A DNA stretch of 64,000 nucleotides from Rhizobiaceae bacterium (GCA_029212415.1 JARGOF010000005.1:143715-207714); one strand, 5' to 3'; shown: positions 53,616 through 63,791, counted from the stretch's first letter. Program-made: numbers and translations. Notes: generated from the sequence alone by a model not told the origin.

Positions 53616-54344
53616 ATGCAGCACGCCCTGCGGCACGCAGGCGACCTCGTCTATCCACCTGTCTGCCTCAGCTGCAGCGTTCGGACTGGCAGCCATGGCG
53701 GTATGTGTGCTGATTGCTGGGGAAGGTTGCGCCCGGTCGAAAAACCCTGGTGTGATGTTCTCGGTACCCCGTTTTCCTATGATCTGGGAGACGCAATTGT
53801 TTCCGCCGAGGCCATTGCAGATCCACCGCCCTTCTCCAAAGCCAGATCAGCTGTGCTCTATGATGATCTGGCCAAGGCAATGGTCCACCGATTGAAATAC
53901 AAGGATCGCACAGATCTCGCCATGACAATGGCACGCTGGATGGCGCGCGCGGGTTCCGAGCTGCTGAGCGAGGCGCAGGCTATTGTTCCCGTTCCCTTGC
54001 ACAGAAGGCGCCTTGTAACGCGCCACTACAACCAGTCAGCCGAACTTTCCCGGGCGCTTGCCAGGCACGCCGGGCTGCCGCATCTGCCTGCATCCCTGTT
54101 CCGGCGCAAAGCGACGCGCCAGCAGGTTGGTCTGGGGGCAAAGGCGCGCATAGAAAATGTAAACGGAACCTTTGTTGTTGCCGAGAACAAATGTGCCGGG
54201 ATTGAGGGAAAGGTGATCCTGCTGATTGATGATGTCTATACCACGGGTGCAACGGTAAAATCCGCATCAAAGGCACTGTTGAAAGCAGGTGCCGGTGATG
54301 TTCTGGTGCTTACTTTTGCAAGGGTTGTACCCGCAGGCCTATAA
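53616..54344 (+). CDS. ComF-family phosphoribosyltransferase-like protein
   Basis: 242 aa. N-terminal Cys cluster LVYPPVCLSC ... MCADCWGRL (zinc-ribbon-like), then a type I phosphoribosyltransferase fold with PRPP loop VILLIDDVYTTGATVKSA. ComF of Gram-positives serves DNA uptake; in proteobacteria the role is unclear. Start at ATG 53616 has GGGAG upstream; ATG 53568 gives 16 extra residues. Divergent from the methyltransferase. Confidence 0.82.
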   Translation: MQHALRHAGDLVYPPVCLSCSVRTGSHGGMCADCWGRLRPVEKPWCDVLGTPFSYDLGDAIVSAEAIADPPPFSKARSAVLYDDLAKAMVHRLKYKDRTDLAMTMARWMARAGSELLSEAQAIVPVPLHRRRLVTRHYNQSAELSRALARHAGLPHLPASLFRRKATRQQVGLGAKARIENVNGTFVVAENKCAGIEGKVILLIDDVYTTGATVKSASKALLKAGAGDVLVLTFARVVPAGL

Positions 54345-54495
54345 ACACTATATGTGTTTGCCGATGGACGTCGGAGCGCTTTTGAGAAGATGGACGTGAA
54401 TGTTCCGTTATCAGGCGCATGAATACAGATTCAGTAACGATCATCGGTATAATGGAGCGGTGATTTGTTCACGATATGCGAGTGTGGAGAATAAG

Positions 54496-54759
54496 ATGGC
54501 TGAAGTTGTCATATATACGCGGAAGTTTTGTGGGTTCTGCACGGCTGCCAAGAGGTTGCTTGATAGCAAAGGCGTTTCCTACACCGAACATGATGCTTCC
54601 TTTTCCAATGAACTGCGCAAGGAAATGATCCAGCGCGCCCATGGAAAGGCGACATTCCCTCAAATTTTTGTCGGCAAACGCCATGTCGGCGGCTGTGACG
54701 AACTGCATGAACTCGAACGCCGCGGGAAACTGGACGACCTGCTGCGCTCGGCAGCCTGA
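54496..54759 (+). CDS. grxC: Glutaredoxin 3
   Basis: 87 aa single-domain glutaredoxin. Active-site CGFC in YTRKFCGFCTAAKRLL, TFPQIF cis-Pro motif and GGCDELHELE glutathione-binding end. Reduces mixed disulfides with glutathione. ATG 54496 with GGAG 8 nt upstream. Starts the grxC-nit-DUF1178 run of closely spaced genes (10 nt to next). Confidence 0.92.
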   Translation: MAEVVIYTRKFCGFCTAAKRLLDSKGVSYTEHDASFSNELRKEMIQRAHGKATFPQIFVGKRHVGGCDELHELERRGKLDDLLRSAA

Positions 54760-54769
54760 AGGTGAAGAC

Positions 54770-55654
54770 GTGAACGCAGAGAAATTTTGCGCAGCTGCCA
54801 TACAGATGCGGTCGGGAATGGATCCGATGCGCAACGTGACTGCCATGGCCGAGCAGGTAAAAGAAGCCGTTTCAAAGGGTGCACACTATGTGCAAACCCC
54901 GGAAATGACCGGTGCGCTGGTCCGTGATCGGGCGACGTTGCGGGCCATTATTCGCAGTGAAGCAGAGGATTTGATTGTCCGGTCGGCTGCCGAACTGGCT
55001 GCGTTGCATGGCATTTTTCTTCATATCGGTTCGACAGCAATCGCCCTCGAGAATGGCAAGGTCGCCAACCGCAGTCTGCTGTTTGGACCGGATGGAAAGA
55101 TCCTGGCGCGATACGACAAGATTCATATGTTCGATGTGGATCTCGACAATGGCGAAAGCTGGCGTGAAAGTGCGACCTATGAAGCCGGCAGTCGTGCCGT
55201 TGTGCAGGAATTGCCTTTTGCCAGACTTGGCCTTGGCATCTGTTTCGATGTGCGCTTCCCGGCGCTCTTTCAGACCCAGGCCCTGGCCGGGGCTGATGTG
55301 CTGACGGCGCCAGCGGCCTTTACACGGCAGACAGGAAAAGCCCATTGGCACATCTTGCAGCGCGCCCGGGCGATTGAGAACGGCGCATTCGTCATCTCTG
55401 CGGCACAGGGGGGCACCCATGAGGATGGGCGCGAGACTTATGGTCATTCGATCATTGTAGACCCCTGGGGCGCCATCATTGCAGAGGCAGATCATGATGA
55501 CCCGGCTGTGATCGTTGCCGAGATCATCCGGGAAGACAGTCAGCGGGCACGCAGGAAGATACCTAATCTGCTTAATCGCAGGGCATTCCAGCTTGATGGT
55601 TCAAGCGAGGCAAACGATATCAAGGCACAATTGTCGGGCAGGGCGGAGGCATGA
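54770..55654 (+). CDS. Nitrilase-superfamily carbon-nitrogen hydrolase (Nit1-like)
   Basis: 294 aa. Catalytic triad: Glu in VQTPEMTGALV, Lys in LARYDKIHMFD and Cys in LGLGICFDVRFPAL. Group closest to deaminated-glutathione amidase/omega-amidase (Nit1). A GTG start with GAAGG upstream, 10 nt after grxC. Overlaps the DUF1178 gene by 4 nt. The grxC-nit pairing suggests a glutathione-repair role, inferred. Confidence 0.87.
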   Translation: MNAEKFCAAAIQMRSGMDPMRNVTAMAEQVKEAVSKGAHYVQTPEMTGALVRDRATLRAIIRSEAEDLIVRSAAELAALHGIFLHIGSTAIALENGKVANRSLLFGPDGKILARYDKIHMFDVDLDNGESWRESATYEAGSRAVVQELPFARLGLGICFDVRFPALFQTQALAGADVLTAPAAFTRQTGKAHWHILQRARAIENGAFVISAAQGGTHEDGRETYGHSIIVDPWGAIIAEADHDDPAVIVAEIIREDSQRARRKIPNLLNRRAFQLDGSSEANDIKAQLSGRAEA

Positions 55655-56079
55655 TCAAATTCAACCTCATCTGTGATGCGAACCATACTTTCGAAGTGTG
55701 GTTTTCAGGCAGTTCGGATTTCGAGGCGCAGAAGGAGCAGGGCCTGGTCAGTTGCCCGGTCTGCGAATCCGTCGTGGTGGAAAAAGCACTGATGACGCCT
55801 TCCGTATCGACCTCACGGAAAAAAGATGCGTCGATGCAGCTTGCGATGAACAACGCACAGAAGTCGGCCATGAGCGAGTTGCGCAAGGCGGTCAAATCGA
55901 TTCGGGAAAATTCCGAGGATGTCGGTGAACGTTTTCCCGAGGAGGCGCGCAAGATCCACTACGGTGAAAGCAAGGAACGCGGCATCATAGGTCAGGCAAA
56001 GCCCGACGAGGTGAAGGCACTGATCGACGAGGGTGTCGGCATTGCGCCCTTGCCGGATCTACCGGACGAAAAGAACTGA
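55651..56079 (+). CDS. DUF1178 family protein
   Basis: 142 aa. N-terminal Cys residues in NLICDANHTFEVWFSGSSDF and CPVCESVVVEKALMTPSVS give a zinc-ribbon-like start, and the C-terminus (RKIHYGESKERGIIGQAKPDEVKALIDEGVGIAPLP) is the conserved family end. Cytosolic, function unknown. ATG overlaps the nitrilase stop (ATGA). A terminator hairpin follows. Confidence 0.85.
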   Translation: MIKFNLICDANHTFEVWFSGSSDFEAQKEQGLVSCPVCESVVVEKALMTPSVSTSRKKDASMQLAMNNAQKSAMSELRKAVKSIRENSEDVGERFPEEARKIHYGESKERGIIGQAKPDEVKALIDEGVGIAPLPDLPDEKN

Positions 56080-56086
56080 AAGCCTG

Positions 56087-56106
56087 GCGTCATTCAGACG
56101 CTTTTT
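56087..56106 (+). terminator. Terminator after the DUF1178 gene
   Basis: 5-bp stem GCGTC-ATTCA-GACGC (one more G-U possible) directly followed by TTTTT. Position right after the DUF1178 stop and before the convergent ubiG stop fits a rho-independent end. Confidence 0.75.
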
Positions 56107-56109
56107 GGC

Positions 56110-56856
56110 CTATTTCGGGCGTGCTGCAACGAGCATGTAATTGACGTCCATATCCCTGGAAAGTTCCCACCGATCCGATAGCGGAGTATAGAATACGCCG
56201 GTTTTCTTGATGGTCTCAAGGCCGGCTCTGTTCAGCGGCGCCTCGATTTCTTCAGGTCGCACCAGCTTGTCGTATTGGTGTGTCCCGCGTGGCAGCCATC
56301 GCAGCACGTATTCCGCGCCAACGATTGCCAGTGCCAGTGCCTTGAATGTGCGGTTGATTGTTGCAACGAACATCAGCCCGCCGGGTTTGACCATCTGCGC
56401 GCAGGAAGCAAGGAACAGATCAACGTCGGCAACATGTTCGACAACTTCCATGTTGAGAACAATGTCGAACAGTTCGCCGTTTGCAGCCAGCGTTTCCGCA
56501 GGCACAGCACGGTAGTCAATGTCGATGCCGCTTTGTGCCGCGTGGATCCTGGCAATTTCAATATTGGTCTCGGAAGCATCTGCTCCAATGACCTCAGCGC
56601 CCATCCGTGCCATGGGCTCGCACAACAGGCCGCCGCCGCAGCCGATATCAAGGACCCGCAGTCCTTTCATTGGCTGGTGTGATTTCGGGTCGCCGCCGAA
56701 ATGGGCGATCACCTGATCACGGATATAGGCCAGCCGAACCGGATTGAATTTGTGCAGGGGCCGGAATTTTCCTGTCGGATCCCACCATTCGGATGCCATG
56801 GCGGAAAATCGATCGACTTCTGCCTGGTCAATGGTTGAGGTGGCGGCATCGCTCAT
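56110..56856 (-). CDS. ubiG: Ubiquinone biosynthesis O-methyltransferase (UbiG)
   Basis: 248 aa. Both O-methylation steps of ubiquinone synthesis. SAM motif [43 protein letters not shown], then [28 protein letters not shown]-terminal [34 protein letters not shown] is the usual UbiG start. ATG 56856 has AGGAG 7 nt upstream. Confidence 0.95.
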   Translation of the reverse strand: MSDAATSTIDQAEVDRFSAMASEWWDPTGKFRPLHKFNPVRLAYIRDQVIAHFGGDPKSHQPMKGLRVLDIGCGGGLLCEPMARMGAEVIGADASETNIEIARIHAAQSGIDIDYRAVPAETLAANGELFDIVLNMEVVEHVADVDLFLASCAQMVKPGGLMFVATINRTFKALALAIVGAEYVLRWLPRGTHQYDKLVRPEEIEAPLNRAGLETIKKTGVFYTPLSDRWELSRDMDVNYMLVAARPK

Positions 56857-56981
56857 ATTTATCTCCTGCACGTTGCTCACTACCAAGTCGGACGAAGCCC
56901 ACCGAATGTCAAGGGTGGCTTATGTGCAGAATTTGCACGGTGTGCTGGCTTTTGATCGGCTGTAGATGGTTTTTCCGCAGC

Positions 56982-57067
56982 AGCGGTGAAGGGTGCTCCT
57001 TGCAGCCTTGACGCTTTTTAGGTATGAGATCGGCGACACCGCTCCTGAGAAAGGGCGGTTTTCTTTA
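56982..57067 (+). promoter_or_regulatory. Possible attenuator in the lysC leader
   Basis: A terminator-like hairpin ACCGCTC (57038-57044) / GGGCGGT (57053-57059), followed by TTTCTTTATTT, lies 43 nt before the lysC start. Upstream AGCGGTG (56982-56988) is complementary to CACCGCT (57037-57043), so an alternative pairing would break the terminator. That is the arrangement of an attenuator; whether a leader peptide or ligand drives the switch is not visible. Confidence 0.4.
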
Positions 57068-57102
57068 TTTCAGCTGTTTCACTGGGAGTTCCGGTCTCAC
57101 CG

Positions 57103-58356
57103 ATGGCCCGTATAGTCATGAAATTCGGCGGCACATCAGTTGCCGACCTCGATCGCATCCGCAATGTCGCACGGCATGTCAAACGCGAAGTTGATTCCGG
57201 GCACGAGGTTGCTGTCGTCGTGTCGGCAATGGCGGGCCGGACGAATGAGCTTGTCGGCTGGACCCGTGAAGCATCCCCTTTGCATGATGCACGCGAATAT
57301 GATGTCGTTGTGTCGTCTGGAGAACAGGTGACTTCGGGCCTTCTGGCCATTACCCTGCAGTCGATGGGAATCAATGCGCGGTCTTGGCAGGGCTGGCAAA
57401 TACCGATCCATACGGACAATGCGCATGGTGCTGCGCGCATTCTTGATATAGACGGGAGCGAATTGATACGCCGCTTCGGCGAAGGCCAGGTGGCAGTGAT
57501 TGCCGGTTTTCAGGGCATCGGCCCGGATAACAGGGTTGCCACGCTGGGGCGCGGTGGTTCCGATACGAGCGCAGTGGCCGTCGCGGCAGGTATCAAGGCA
57601 GACCGTTGTGATATCTATACCGATGTGGACGGCGTCTATACGACGGATCCAAGGGTTGTGCCGGCAGCTCGGCGATTGAAAAAAATCGCATTTGAAGAAA
57701 TGCTGGAAATGGCGTCGCTGGGTGCCAAGGTTCTGCAGGTGCGTTCCGTTGAACTGGCCATGGTGCACAAGGTTCGTACCTTCGTGCGTTCCAGTTTTTC
57801 GGAACCGGACGGGCCGGGCATGGATGATTTTGAGAATCCGCCCGGTACATTGATTTGTGATGAGGAAGAGATCGTGGAACAGGAAGTCGTAACAGGCATT
57901 GCCTATGCCAAGGATGAGGCACAGATTTCCCTGCGTCGGCTGGCCGACCGCCCGGGCGTATCGGCCGCCATTTTCGGGCCACTTGCCAAGGCGCATGTCA
58001 ATGTTGACATGATTGTGCAGAATATTTCTGAAGACGGCACGTCCACCGACATGACGTTCACGGTGCCCTCCAGCGACATGCAAAAATCTTTGAGCGTGCT
58101 GGATGAGGCACGCGAAGCCATTGGCTTTGATGTGGTGCAAAGTGAACCGGGCCTGGTAAAGGTTTCGGTCATTGGCATCGGCATGCGCAGTCACGCAGGT
58201 GTGGCGGCAACGGCATTTCAGGCGCTGGCGGAAAAGGGCATCAATATCAAGGCGATCACCACTTCGGAGATCAAGATTTCCATTTTGATCGACGGACCCT
58301 ATGCGGAACTGGCTGTTCGCACTTTGCATTCCGTCTATGGTCTCGATAAGACTTAA
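57103..58356 (+). CDS. lysC: Aspartate kinase
   Basis: 417 aa. First step of the aspartate-family pathway (Lys, Thr, Met). N-terminal kinase motif VMKFGGTSVADLDRIRNVA, then GRGGSDTSAVAVAAGIKADRCDIYTDVDGVYTTDPR, and two C-terminal ACT domains from about residue 265 (ISLRRLADRPGVSAAIFGPLAKAHVNVDMIVQN). Feedback inhibition by lysine/threonine is expected from the ACT pair, inferred. A possible attenuator lies in its leader. Confidence 0.95.
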   Translation: MARIVMKFGGTSVADLDRIRNVARHVKREVDSGHEVAVVVSAMAGRTNELVGWTREASPLHDAREYDVVVSSGEQVTSGLLAITLQSMGINARSWQGWQIPIHTDNAHGAARILDIDGSELIRRFGEGQVAVIAGFQGIGPDNRVATLGRGGSDTSAVAVAAGIKADRCDIYTDVDGVYTTDPRVVPAARRLKKIAFEEMLEMASLGAKVLQVRSVELAMVHKVRTFVRSSFSEPDGPGMDDFENPPGTLICDEEEIVEQEVVTGIAYAKDEAQISLRRLADRPGVSAAIFGPLAKAHVNVDMIVQNISEDGTSTDMTFTVPSSDMQKSLSVLDEAREAIGFDVVQSEPGLVKVSVIGIGMRSHAGVAATAFQALAEKGINIKAITTSEIKISILIDGPYAELAVRTLHSVYGLDKT

Positions 58357-58421
58357 GTCAGACGGCTTTTCCCGATTGCTGACAATCGTAGCCGGGCAAA
58401 CAAACGAGGAGCGTAAGCGCG

Positions 58422-60689
58422 ATGAGAGACCCTTCGGCTGGTCCCCGCGTCCTGCTGAGACGGTTGCGCGAACTCATGGCGGAGCCGCTTGAACCGCAGG
58501 ACCGCCTGGACCGTATCGTGCGCCAGATCGCACAAAACATGGTTGCGGAAGTCTGCTCCTTTTATGTGTTGCGGGCCGACGGCGTGCTGGAACTCTATGC
58601 GACTGAAGGGTTGAATCCCGGCGCGGTCCATCTGGCGCAGTTGAAAATGGGGCAGGGGCTTGTCGGTACAATTGCTGCCGGTGCAAGTTCGCTGAACCTT
58701 TCGGACGCCCAATCGCATCCCGCCTTTACCTATTTGCCGGAAACAGGCGAGGAGATCTATCGCTCGTTTCTTGGCGTGCCGATCCTGCGTGCAGGTCGTA
58801 CACTTGGCGTTCTGGTCATCCAGAACAAGGCCATGCGCAATTACCGGGAAGAAGAGCTCGAAGCGCTGGAAACCATCGCCATGGTTCTGGCCGAGATGAT
58901 TGCGACGGGCGACCTTAAAAAGGTCACCCGGCCGGGTCTTGAGCTTGACTTGAGCCGTCCCGTTACCATTGACGGATCTGCCTATAGCGACGGGATCGGG
59001 CTGGGGCATGCGGTTTTGCATGAACCGCGGATCGTCGTGACCGAATTGCTCAATGACGATAGTGACGCCGAACTTGCTCGCCTCGAGGATTCCATCGGCT
59101 CGTTGCGCCTTTCCATCGACGACATGCTGTCGCGTCGCGACATGTCGATGGAAGGCGAACACCGTGCCGTGCTGGAAGCCTATCGCATGTTTGCCCACGA
59201 TCGTGGTTGGGTGCGCAAGCTTGAAGAGGCCATTGCCAATGGACTGACTGCGGAAGCGGCCGTTGAAAAGGTGCAAAGCGACATGCGCGCCCGCATGATC
59301 CATATGACGGATCCCTATCTGCGCGAGCGTCTGCACGATTTTGATGATCTGGCCAATCGCCTGTTGCGGCAATTGACCGGTTTTACCGCCAAGGCGCATC
59401 ACGAGGATTTTCCGGATTCAGCAATCATCGTCGCGCGCGCCATGGGCGCGGCCGACCTTCTTGATTACACACGATCCAAGATCAGGGGACTTGTGCTCGA
59501 AGAGGGATCGGTCACCAGCCATGTGGTGATTGTTGCCCGGGCCATGGGCATTGCGGTGGTCGGTCAGGCCTCGGGCATTGCCTCGCTGACTGAAAATGGC
59601 GACCCGATCATTATCGATGGCGATGATGGCAAGGTTCACCTGCGGCCGGTGGCCGATCTTGAGCGTGCCTATGCGGAAAAAGTCCGGTTCAGCGCCAGAC
59701 GGCAGGAACAATACAGGGCACTGCGCAAGGTTGAGCCCATCAGTCGCGACGGCGTCAATATTGCACTGCAAATGAATGCCGGTCTGCTGGTTGATTTGCC
59801 TCAACTGAAGGAATCGGGCGCCAGCGGTGTCGGCCTGTTTCGCACCGAATTGCAGTTCATGATCGCATCCACCATGCCCAAGGTGGATGAGCAGGAACGG
59901 TTTTACCGCAATGTGATCCGGCAGGCAGAAGGCAAGCCGGTTACATTTCGTGCGCTTGATATCGGTGGCGACAAGGTCGTTCCCTATTTCCGGGCTGCAA
60001 ACGAGGAAAACCCGGCTTTGGGCTGGAGGGCAATGCGGCTTGCGCTTGACCGTCCGGGAATCCTGAGAATGCAATTGCGGGCGCTTCTGCGGGCGACGGC
60101 CGGGCAGCAGCTCAAGCTGATGTTTCCGATGGTGACGGAGATCAGCGAGTTTCGTCAGGTGCGTGCGCTTCTCAACAAGGAAGTCGGCCATCTGTCGCGG
60201 TTCGGTTATGACCTGCCGCGCAAGGTCGAGGTCGGCGCGATGCTGGAGGTTCCCAGCCTGATGTGGCAGCTTGACGAACTGATGGAGGAAGCAGATTTTG
60301 TTTCCGTGGGTTCAAATGACCTGTTCCAGTTCACCATGGCAGCCGATCGTGGCAATGCGCGCGTCAGCAGCCGGTTTGATCCGCTGGGGCGGACATTCCT
60401 GCGGGTGCTCAGGCAGATTGTCGTTGCAGCTGATTCCTGGAACACGCCTTTGACATTGTGCGGCGAACTGGCGGGGCGCAGCCTTTCGGCGATGGCGCTG
60501 ATTGGGCTTGGCTATCGTTCGATTTCGATGTCACCGGCTGCAATCGGACCGGTCAAGTCGATGTTGCTTGCGCTGGATGTGAAAGAACTGGAAGATCTGT
60601 TGCTGCCGGCTCTTGATGAAAACGATCCGCAATATACGATTCGTAAACTTCTTGCCGATTTTGCTGATACAAACGGCATTCCGCTTTGA
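58422..60689 (+). CDS. ptsP: PEP-protein phosphotransferase PtsP (EI-Ntr)
   Basis: 755 aa nitrogen-PTS enzyme I. N-terminal GAF domain (about residues 25-160: SFYVLRADGVLELYATEGLNPGAV, QAVGS-type pocket), then PEP-utiliser core with active-site His in SVTSHVVIVARAMGIAVVGQA, and the TIM-barrel end GASGVGLFRTELQFMIAS, LDIGGDKVVPYF, VGSNDLFQFTMAADR and LCGELAGR. Phosphorylates NPr, feeding a regulatory cascade that affects nitrogen and K+ control. Between lysC and prfA as in other rhizobia. Confidence 0.95.
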   Translation: MRDPSAGPRVLLRRLRELMAEPLEPQDRLDRIVRQIAQNMVAEVCSFYVLRADGVLELYATEGLNPGAVHLAQLKMGQGLVGTIAAGASSLNLSDAQSHPAFTYLPETGEEIYRSFLGVPILRAGRTLGVLVIQNKAMRNYREEELEALETIAMVLAEMIATGDLKKVTRPGLELDLSRPVTIDGSAYSDGIGLGHAVLHEPRIVVTELLNDDSDAELARLEDSIGSLRLSIDDMLSRRDMSMEGEHRAVLEAYRMFAHDRGWVRKLEEAIANGLTAEAAVEKVQSDMRARMIHMTDPYLRERLHDFDDLANRLLRQLTGFTAKAHHEDFPDSAIIVARAMGAADLLDYTRSKIRGLVLEEGSVTSHVVIVARAMGIAVVGQASGIASLTENGDPIIIDGDDGKVHLRPVADLERAYAEKVRFSARRQEQYRALRKVEPISRDGVNIALQMNAGLLVDLPQLKESGASGVGLFRTELQFMIASTMPKVDEQERFYRNVIRQAEGKPVTFRALDIGGDKVVPYFRAANEENPALGWRAMRLALDRPGILRMQLRALLRATAGQQLKLMFPMVTEISEFRQVRALLNKEVGHLSRFGYDLPRKVEVGAMLEVPSLMWQLDELMEEADFVSVGSNDLFQFTMAADRGNARVSSRFDPLGRTFLRVLRQIVVAADSWNTPLTLCGELAGRSLSAMALIGLGYRSISMSPAAIGPVKSMLLALDVKELEDLLLPALDENDPQYTIRKLLADFADTNGIPL

Positions 60690-60707
60690 TCATGCCGGGG
60701 TTAGTAA

Positions 60708-61793
60708 ATGGCGAAACTACCATTTGAAAAAATGCGCGAACTGGATCGCCGCTTCGAGGAAATCGAAGCGCGGATGGCGCAGGGGCCCGAATCCGATGTT
60801 TATGTCAAACTGGCCTCTGAATATTCCGAACTGGAGCCTATCGTTGCGGCTATTCGCAACCATGCTAAAACCGTCAGCGAGATTGCCGATCTGGAGTCGC
60901 TTGTCGATGACAGCGAAACAGACCGTGAGATGCAGGCCCTTGCAGCGCTGGAGCTGACGGAGCTGGAGGAGCGACAAGCCAAACTTGAGCATGATATGCA
61001 GCTGATGCTTTTGCCCAAGGATGCTGCCGATGACAAAAGCGCCATTCTGGAGATCAGAGCAGGGACCGGAGGTTCGGAGGCTGCGCTTTTTGCCGGTGAT
61101 CTCTTTCGCATGTATGAACGCTACGCCGCTGCCCATGGGTGGAAGGTCGAGGTGATGAGCGCCAGCGAAGGTGACGTTGGCGGTTTCAAGGAAATCATTG
61201 CCGGCATCACCGGAAAGGGTGTTTTCGCCCTGCTGAAGTTCGAATCGGGCGTGCATCGGGTGCAACGGGTTCCCGAAACCGAATCAGGCGGCCGCATACA
61301 TACCTCGGCAGCAACCGTTGCCGTTCTTCCGGAAGCCGAGGATATCGATGTTGAAATCCGCAGCGAGGATATTCGCATCGATACGATGCGCGCGTCAGGT
61401 GCTGGCGGTCAGCACGTCAATACGACGGATTCAGCGGTGCGCCTCACGCATATTCCGTCCGGTATCGTGGTCATGCAGGCGGAAAAATCCCAACACCAGA
61501 ACCGGGCCCGGGCCATGCAGATTCTGCGCGCCCGGCTGTTCGATCTGGAACGGCAGAAGGCAGATGACGCACGTTCGGAAAATCGCAAAAGCCAGGTTGG
61601 TTCGGGAGATCGCTCCGAGCGGATACGCACTTATAATTTCCCGCAGGGACGGGTGACGGATCACCGTATCAATCTGACACTTTACAAGCTCGACCGCATG
61701 ATGATGGGCGAGATAGACGAGGTGGTGGATGCGCTCATTTCCGACCATCAGGCCAGCCTGCTGGCAACGCTTGGCGAAACCTCGGGCAGTTGA
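60708..61793 (+). CDS. prfA: Peptide chain release factor 1
   Basis: 361 aa. Recognises UAA and UAG stop codons. GGQ catalytic motif in [20 protein letters not shown], anticodon-like PAT-region seen in [29 protein letters not shown], and [26 protein letters not shown] upstream. Starts 18 nt after ptsP; its end overlaps prmC by 4 nt, which methylates its GGQ glutamine. Confidence 0.97.
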   Translation: MAKLPFEKMRELDRRFEEIEARMAQGPESDVYVKLASEYSELEPIVAAIRNHAKTVSEIADLESLVDDSETDREMQALAALELTELEERQAKLEHDMQLMLLPKDAADDKSAILEIRAGTGGSEAALFAGDLFRMYERYAAAHGWKVEVMSASEGDVGGFKEIIAGITGKGVFALLKFESGVHRVQRVPETESGGRIHTSAATVAVLPEAEDIDVEIRSEDIRIDTMRASGAGGQHVNTTDSAVRLTHIPSGIVVMQAEKSQHQNRARAMQILRARLFDLERQKADDARSENRKSQVGSGDRSERIRTYNFPQGRVTDHRINLTLYKLDRMMMGEIDEVVDALISDHQASLLATLGETSGS

Positions 61794-62677
61794 ACGCGCA
61801 ACCGGTAAATCCCAGGGGGCAAACGATTGCCGGTCTGCTTGCCGATCTGCGCAGTCAGTTCGAAGCGTCACAAGTGGCGCAGCCGGAGACGGATGCGCGC
61901 ATACTGGTTTGCGACCTTATGGGAATCAGCCTGACGGATTTGATCCTTGACGGCGACAGGGTCGTTGACGAAGGGGGTGCCAAACGCATTCTTGCGGCAG
62001 CCCACAGGCGCTGTCTTGGCGAACCGGTTCACAGAATTCTGGGCCATCGCTGGTTCTATGGTATCGATCTGCACCTTTCACCCGCCACATTGGAACCCAG
62101 ACCCGATACGGAAACGCTGGTAGAGGCGGCTTTGCCGCTTGCCAGAGAGGTTGTTGGCAAAAAAGCAATCTGCAAGATCCTTGACCTGGGTACCGGCAGC
62201 GGCGCGATTGCGCTTGCGATCCTTGCCGAAATTCAGGCGGCAGTCGCAGTTGTTTCGGATATTTCCGGTGATGCGCTGGATGCCGCGCGGAAAAATGCAC
62301 GGCTGAACGGACTGCAGGACCGATTCTCAACCTGTCGGAGCAATTGGTTCGAGGCGATCGACGGACGTTTTGACCTGATTGTTTCGAACCCGCCCTATAT
62401 CCGCTCTGCCGATATCGCGGCGCTTTCCAGGGAAGTCAAAGAGCACGATCCGCTCCTTGCGCTTGATGGCGGGCCTGATGGTCTGGATGCCTACCGGGCG
62501 ATTGCCGAAGGCGCCAGTCGGCATCTGGCTGAGGGCGGAATGGTTCTGTTGGAAACCGGTTTTGACCAGCACGAAGACGTCATAAAGATATTTCGTGATG
62601 CAGCGTTTTCATGCCTGTCGCAGCTAAAGGATATTGGCGGCAACGACCGGGTTCTGGTTTTTGGCAAGGCCGGTTGA
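61790..62677 (+). CDS. prmC: Release factor N5-glutamine methyltransferase
   Basis: 295 aa. NPPY active-site motif in [29 protein letters not shown] motif [18 protein letters not shown], and the [12 protein letters not shown] substrate loop. Methylates the GGQ Gln of release factors. Translationally coupled to prfA by ATGA overlap. Confidence 0.95.
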   Translation: MNAQPVNPRGQTIAGLLADLRSQFEASQVAQPETDARILVCDLMGISLTDLILDGDRVVDEGGAKRILAAAHRRCLGEPVHRILGHRWFYGIDLHLSPATLEPRPDTETLVEAALPLAREVVGKKAICKILDLGTGSGAIALAILAEIQAAVAVVSDISGDALDAARKNARLNGLQDRFSTCRSNWFEAIDGRFDLIVSNPPYIRSADIAALSREVKEHDPLLALDGGPDGLDAYRAIAEGASRHLAEGGMVLLETGFDQHEDVIKIFRDAAFSCLSQLKDIGGNDRVLVFGKAG

Positions 62678-63080
62678 TGAACGGAACTTCCGCAGAGTGG
62701 CACGCGTTGCTGGTGGTTTTTTCAAACGAAAGGGGCCGTCTGTTTTTGCTGGAGAAGCCTTGTTCGACTGTGAATTTCCGCCCACCTTGGGCACAAAACA
62801 GATTGATGAAGAAAAAGCTTGGAATTGTCGGCAAAGCAGGCTAATTTCCGAAGTGTGCTGATTACATGGTCATCAAAAAGAATTCGATCCCTAGCGGATT
62901 GAAATGTTTTTGCTCCGGCGATCACAATTTGACCATCAGCAATAGAATCTGCCCTTGTATGAATGTGAAGCGGAAAGAGCGCAAGCGCATATCCTTATGC
63001 GGCCTGCATGTTGACAGCCGAATCGATATCTGGTGCAGAACAAACAATCCGATAACAGGAATATTTCAAGTGAGTGACGT
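62678..63080. other. 403 nt intergenic region after prmC
   Basis: No convincing gene. A 55-codon frame (62677-62844) begins with an ATG overlapping the prmC stop by one base, but shows no family features or ribosome site. TTGACC at about 62930 could be a -35 for the DUF4167 gene without a good -10. Nothing else recognised. Confidence 0.4.
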
Positions 63081-63791
63081 ATGAGGTCTGGACAGCAGAA
63101 TAAGCGCGGTCGCGGTCGCAGCAGCAATAATAGCAGCAACAATAGCAACAATAGCAACAATGGCAGAAAAGGCGGTAACCCGCTTTCGCGCACCTATGAC
63201 AGCAATGGTCCCGATGTCAAAATCCGCGGCACTGCACAGCATATTGCCGATAAATATGCCACGATGGCACGTGATTCCAATGGTTCCGGCGATCCCGTCA
63301 TGGCTGAAAACTACCTTCAGCACGCCGAACATTACTATCGCATCATTGCCACTGCGCAGGCGCAGATACAGGAGCGGTTTCAACGTGAAGAGCGTGAAAA
63401 TCCTGAACGCGAGCGCGAACAGCAACCTGACGATAATGCCAATGCGGCGAACCAGGGTTCTGATAACAAGCCTGCTGAAAATGTAATGGATGGCTCCGGC
63501 CCGCAACCCGTTATTGATGGGACGCCAGCCGAGATCTCCATGGAAGAAGAAGGTGCTGAACAGCCTGCGCGCCGTTCTCCGGTTCGTCGTCGTGCCCCGG
63601 CACGTCCGCGTCGCCCCAGAGCTGCAAGTCCTGCGCAGACGGAAGGCGCCTCCGCTGAATCGGAAGGCACTGTTGCAAAAACCGAAGGCGCCGCTGAAAG
63701 CAAAGCCGCTCCGGTTCGCGAAACGCGCAAGCGCAAAAGCGAGACGCAGGATCATCCCGCAGAAGTGGCTGTCGTCGCACCCGAAGTTTGA
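63081..63791 (+). CDS. DUF4167 domain protein
   Basis: 236 aa, family found in rhizobia and relatives. N-terminal basic Arg/Gly and Asn/Ser-rich tract (residues 1-35, with an SNN repeat), then the DUF4167 core GTAQHIADKYATMARDSNGSGDPVMAENYLQHAEHYYRIIATAQ, and a long low-complexity Pro/Ala/Glu tail with RRAPARPRRPRA. Looks nucleic-acid-binding; function unknown. Followed by a terminator; clpB usually follows in relatives but lies beyond the window. Confidence 0.88.
   Translation: MRSGQQNKRGRGRSSNNSSNNSNNSNNGRKGGNPLSRTYDSNGPDVKIRGTAQHIADKYATMARDSNGSGDPVMAENYLQHAEHYYRIIATAQAQIQERFQREERENPEREREQQPDDNANAANQGSDNKPAENVMDGSGPQPVIDGTPAEISMEEEGAEQPARRSPVRRRAPARPRRPRAASPAQTEGASAESEGTVAKTEGAAESKAAPVRETRKRKSETQDHPAEVAVVAPEV
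63135..63161 (+). repeat. Tandem 9-bp repeat in the DUF4167 gene
   Basis: AGCAACAAT in three exact tandem copies, encoding SNN repeats. In-frame unit, so length variation would not disrupt the frame. Confidence 0.85.

Noticed and set aside
62677-62844. 55-codon frame whose ATG overlaps the prmC stop
   Set aside because: The overlap looks like coupling, but no ribosome site, motif or membrane segment is visible and the composition looks random.
63135-63161. Repeat array as a CRISPR-like element
   Set aside because: Three 9-bp in-frame copies without spacers; simply a coding microsatellite. No CRISPR array was seen anywhere.
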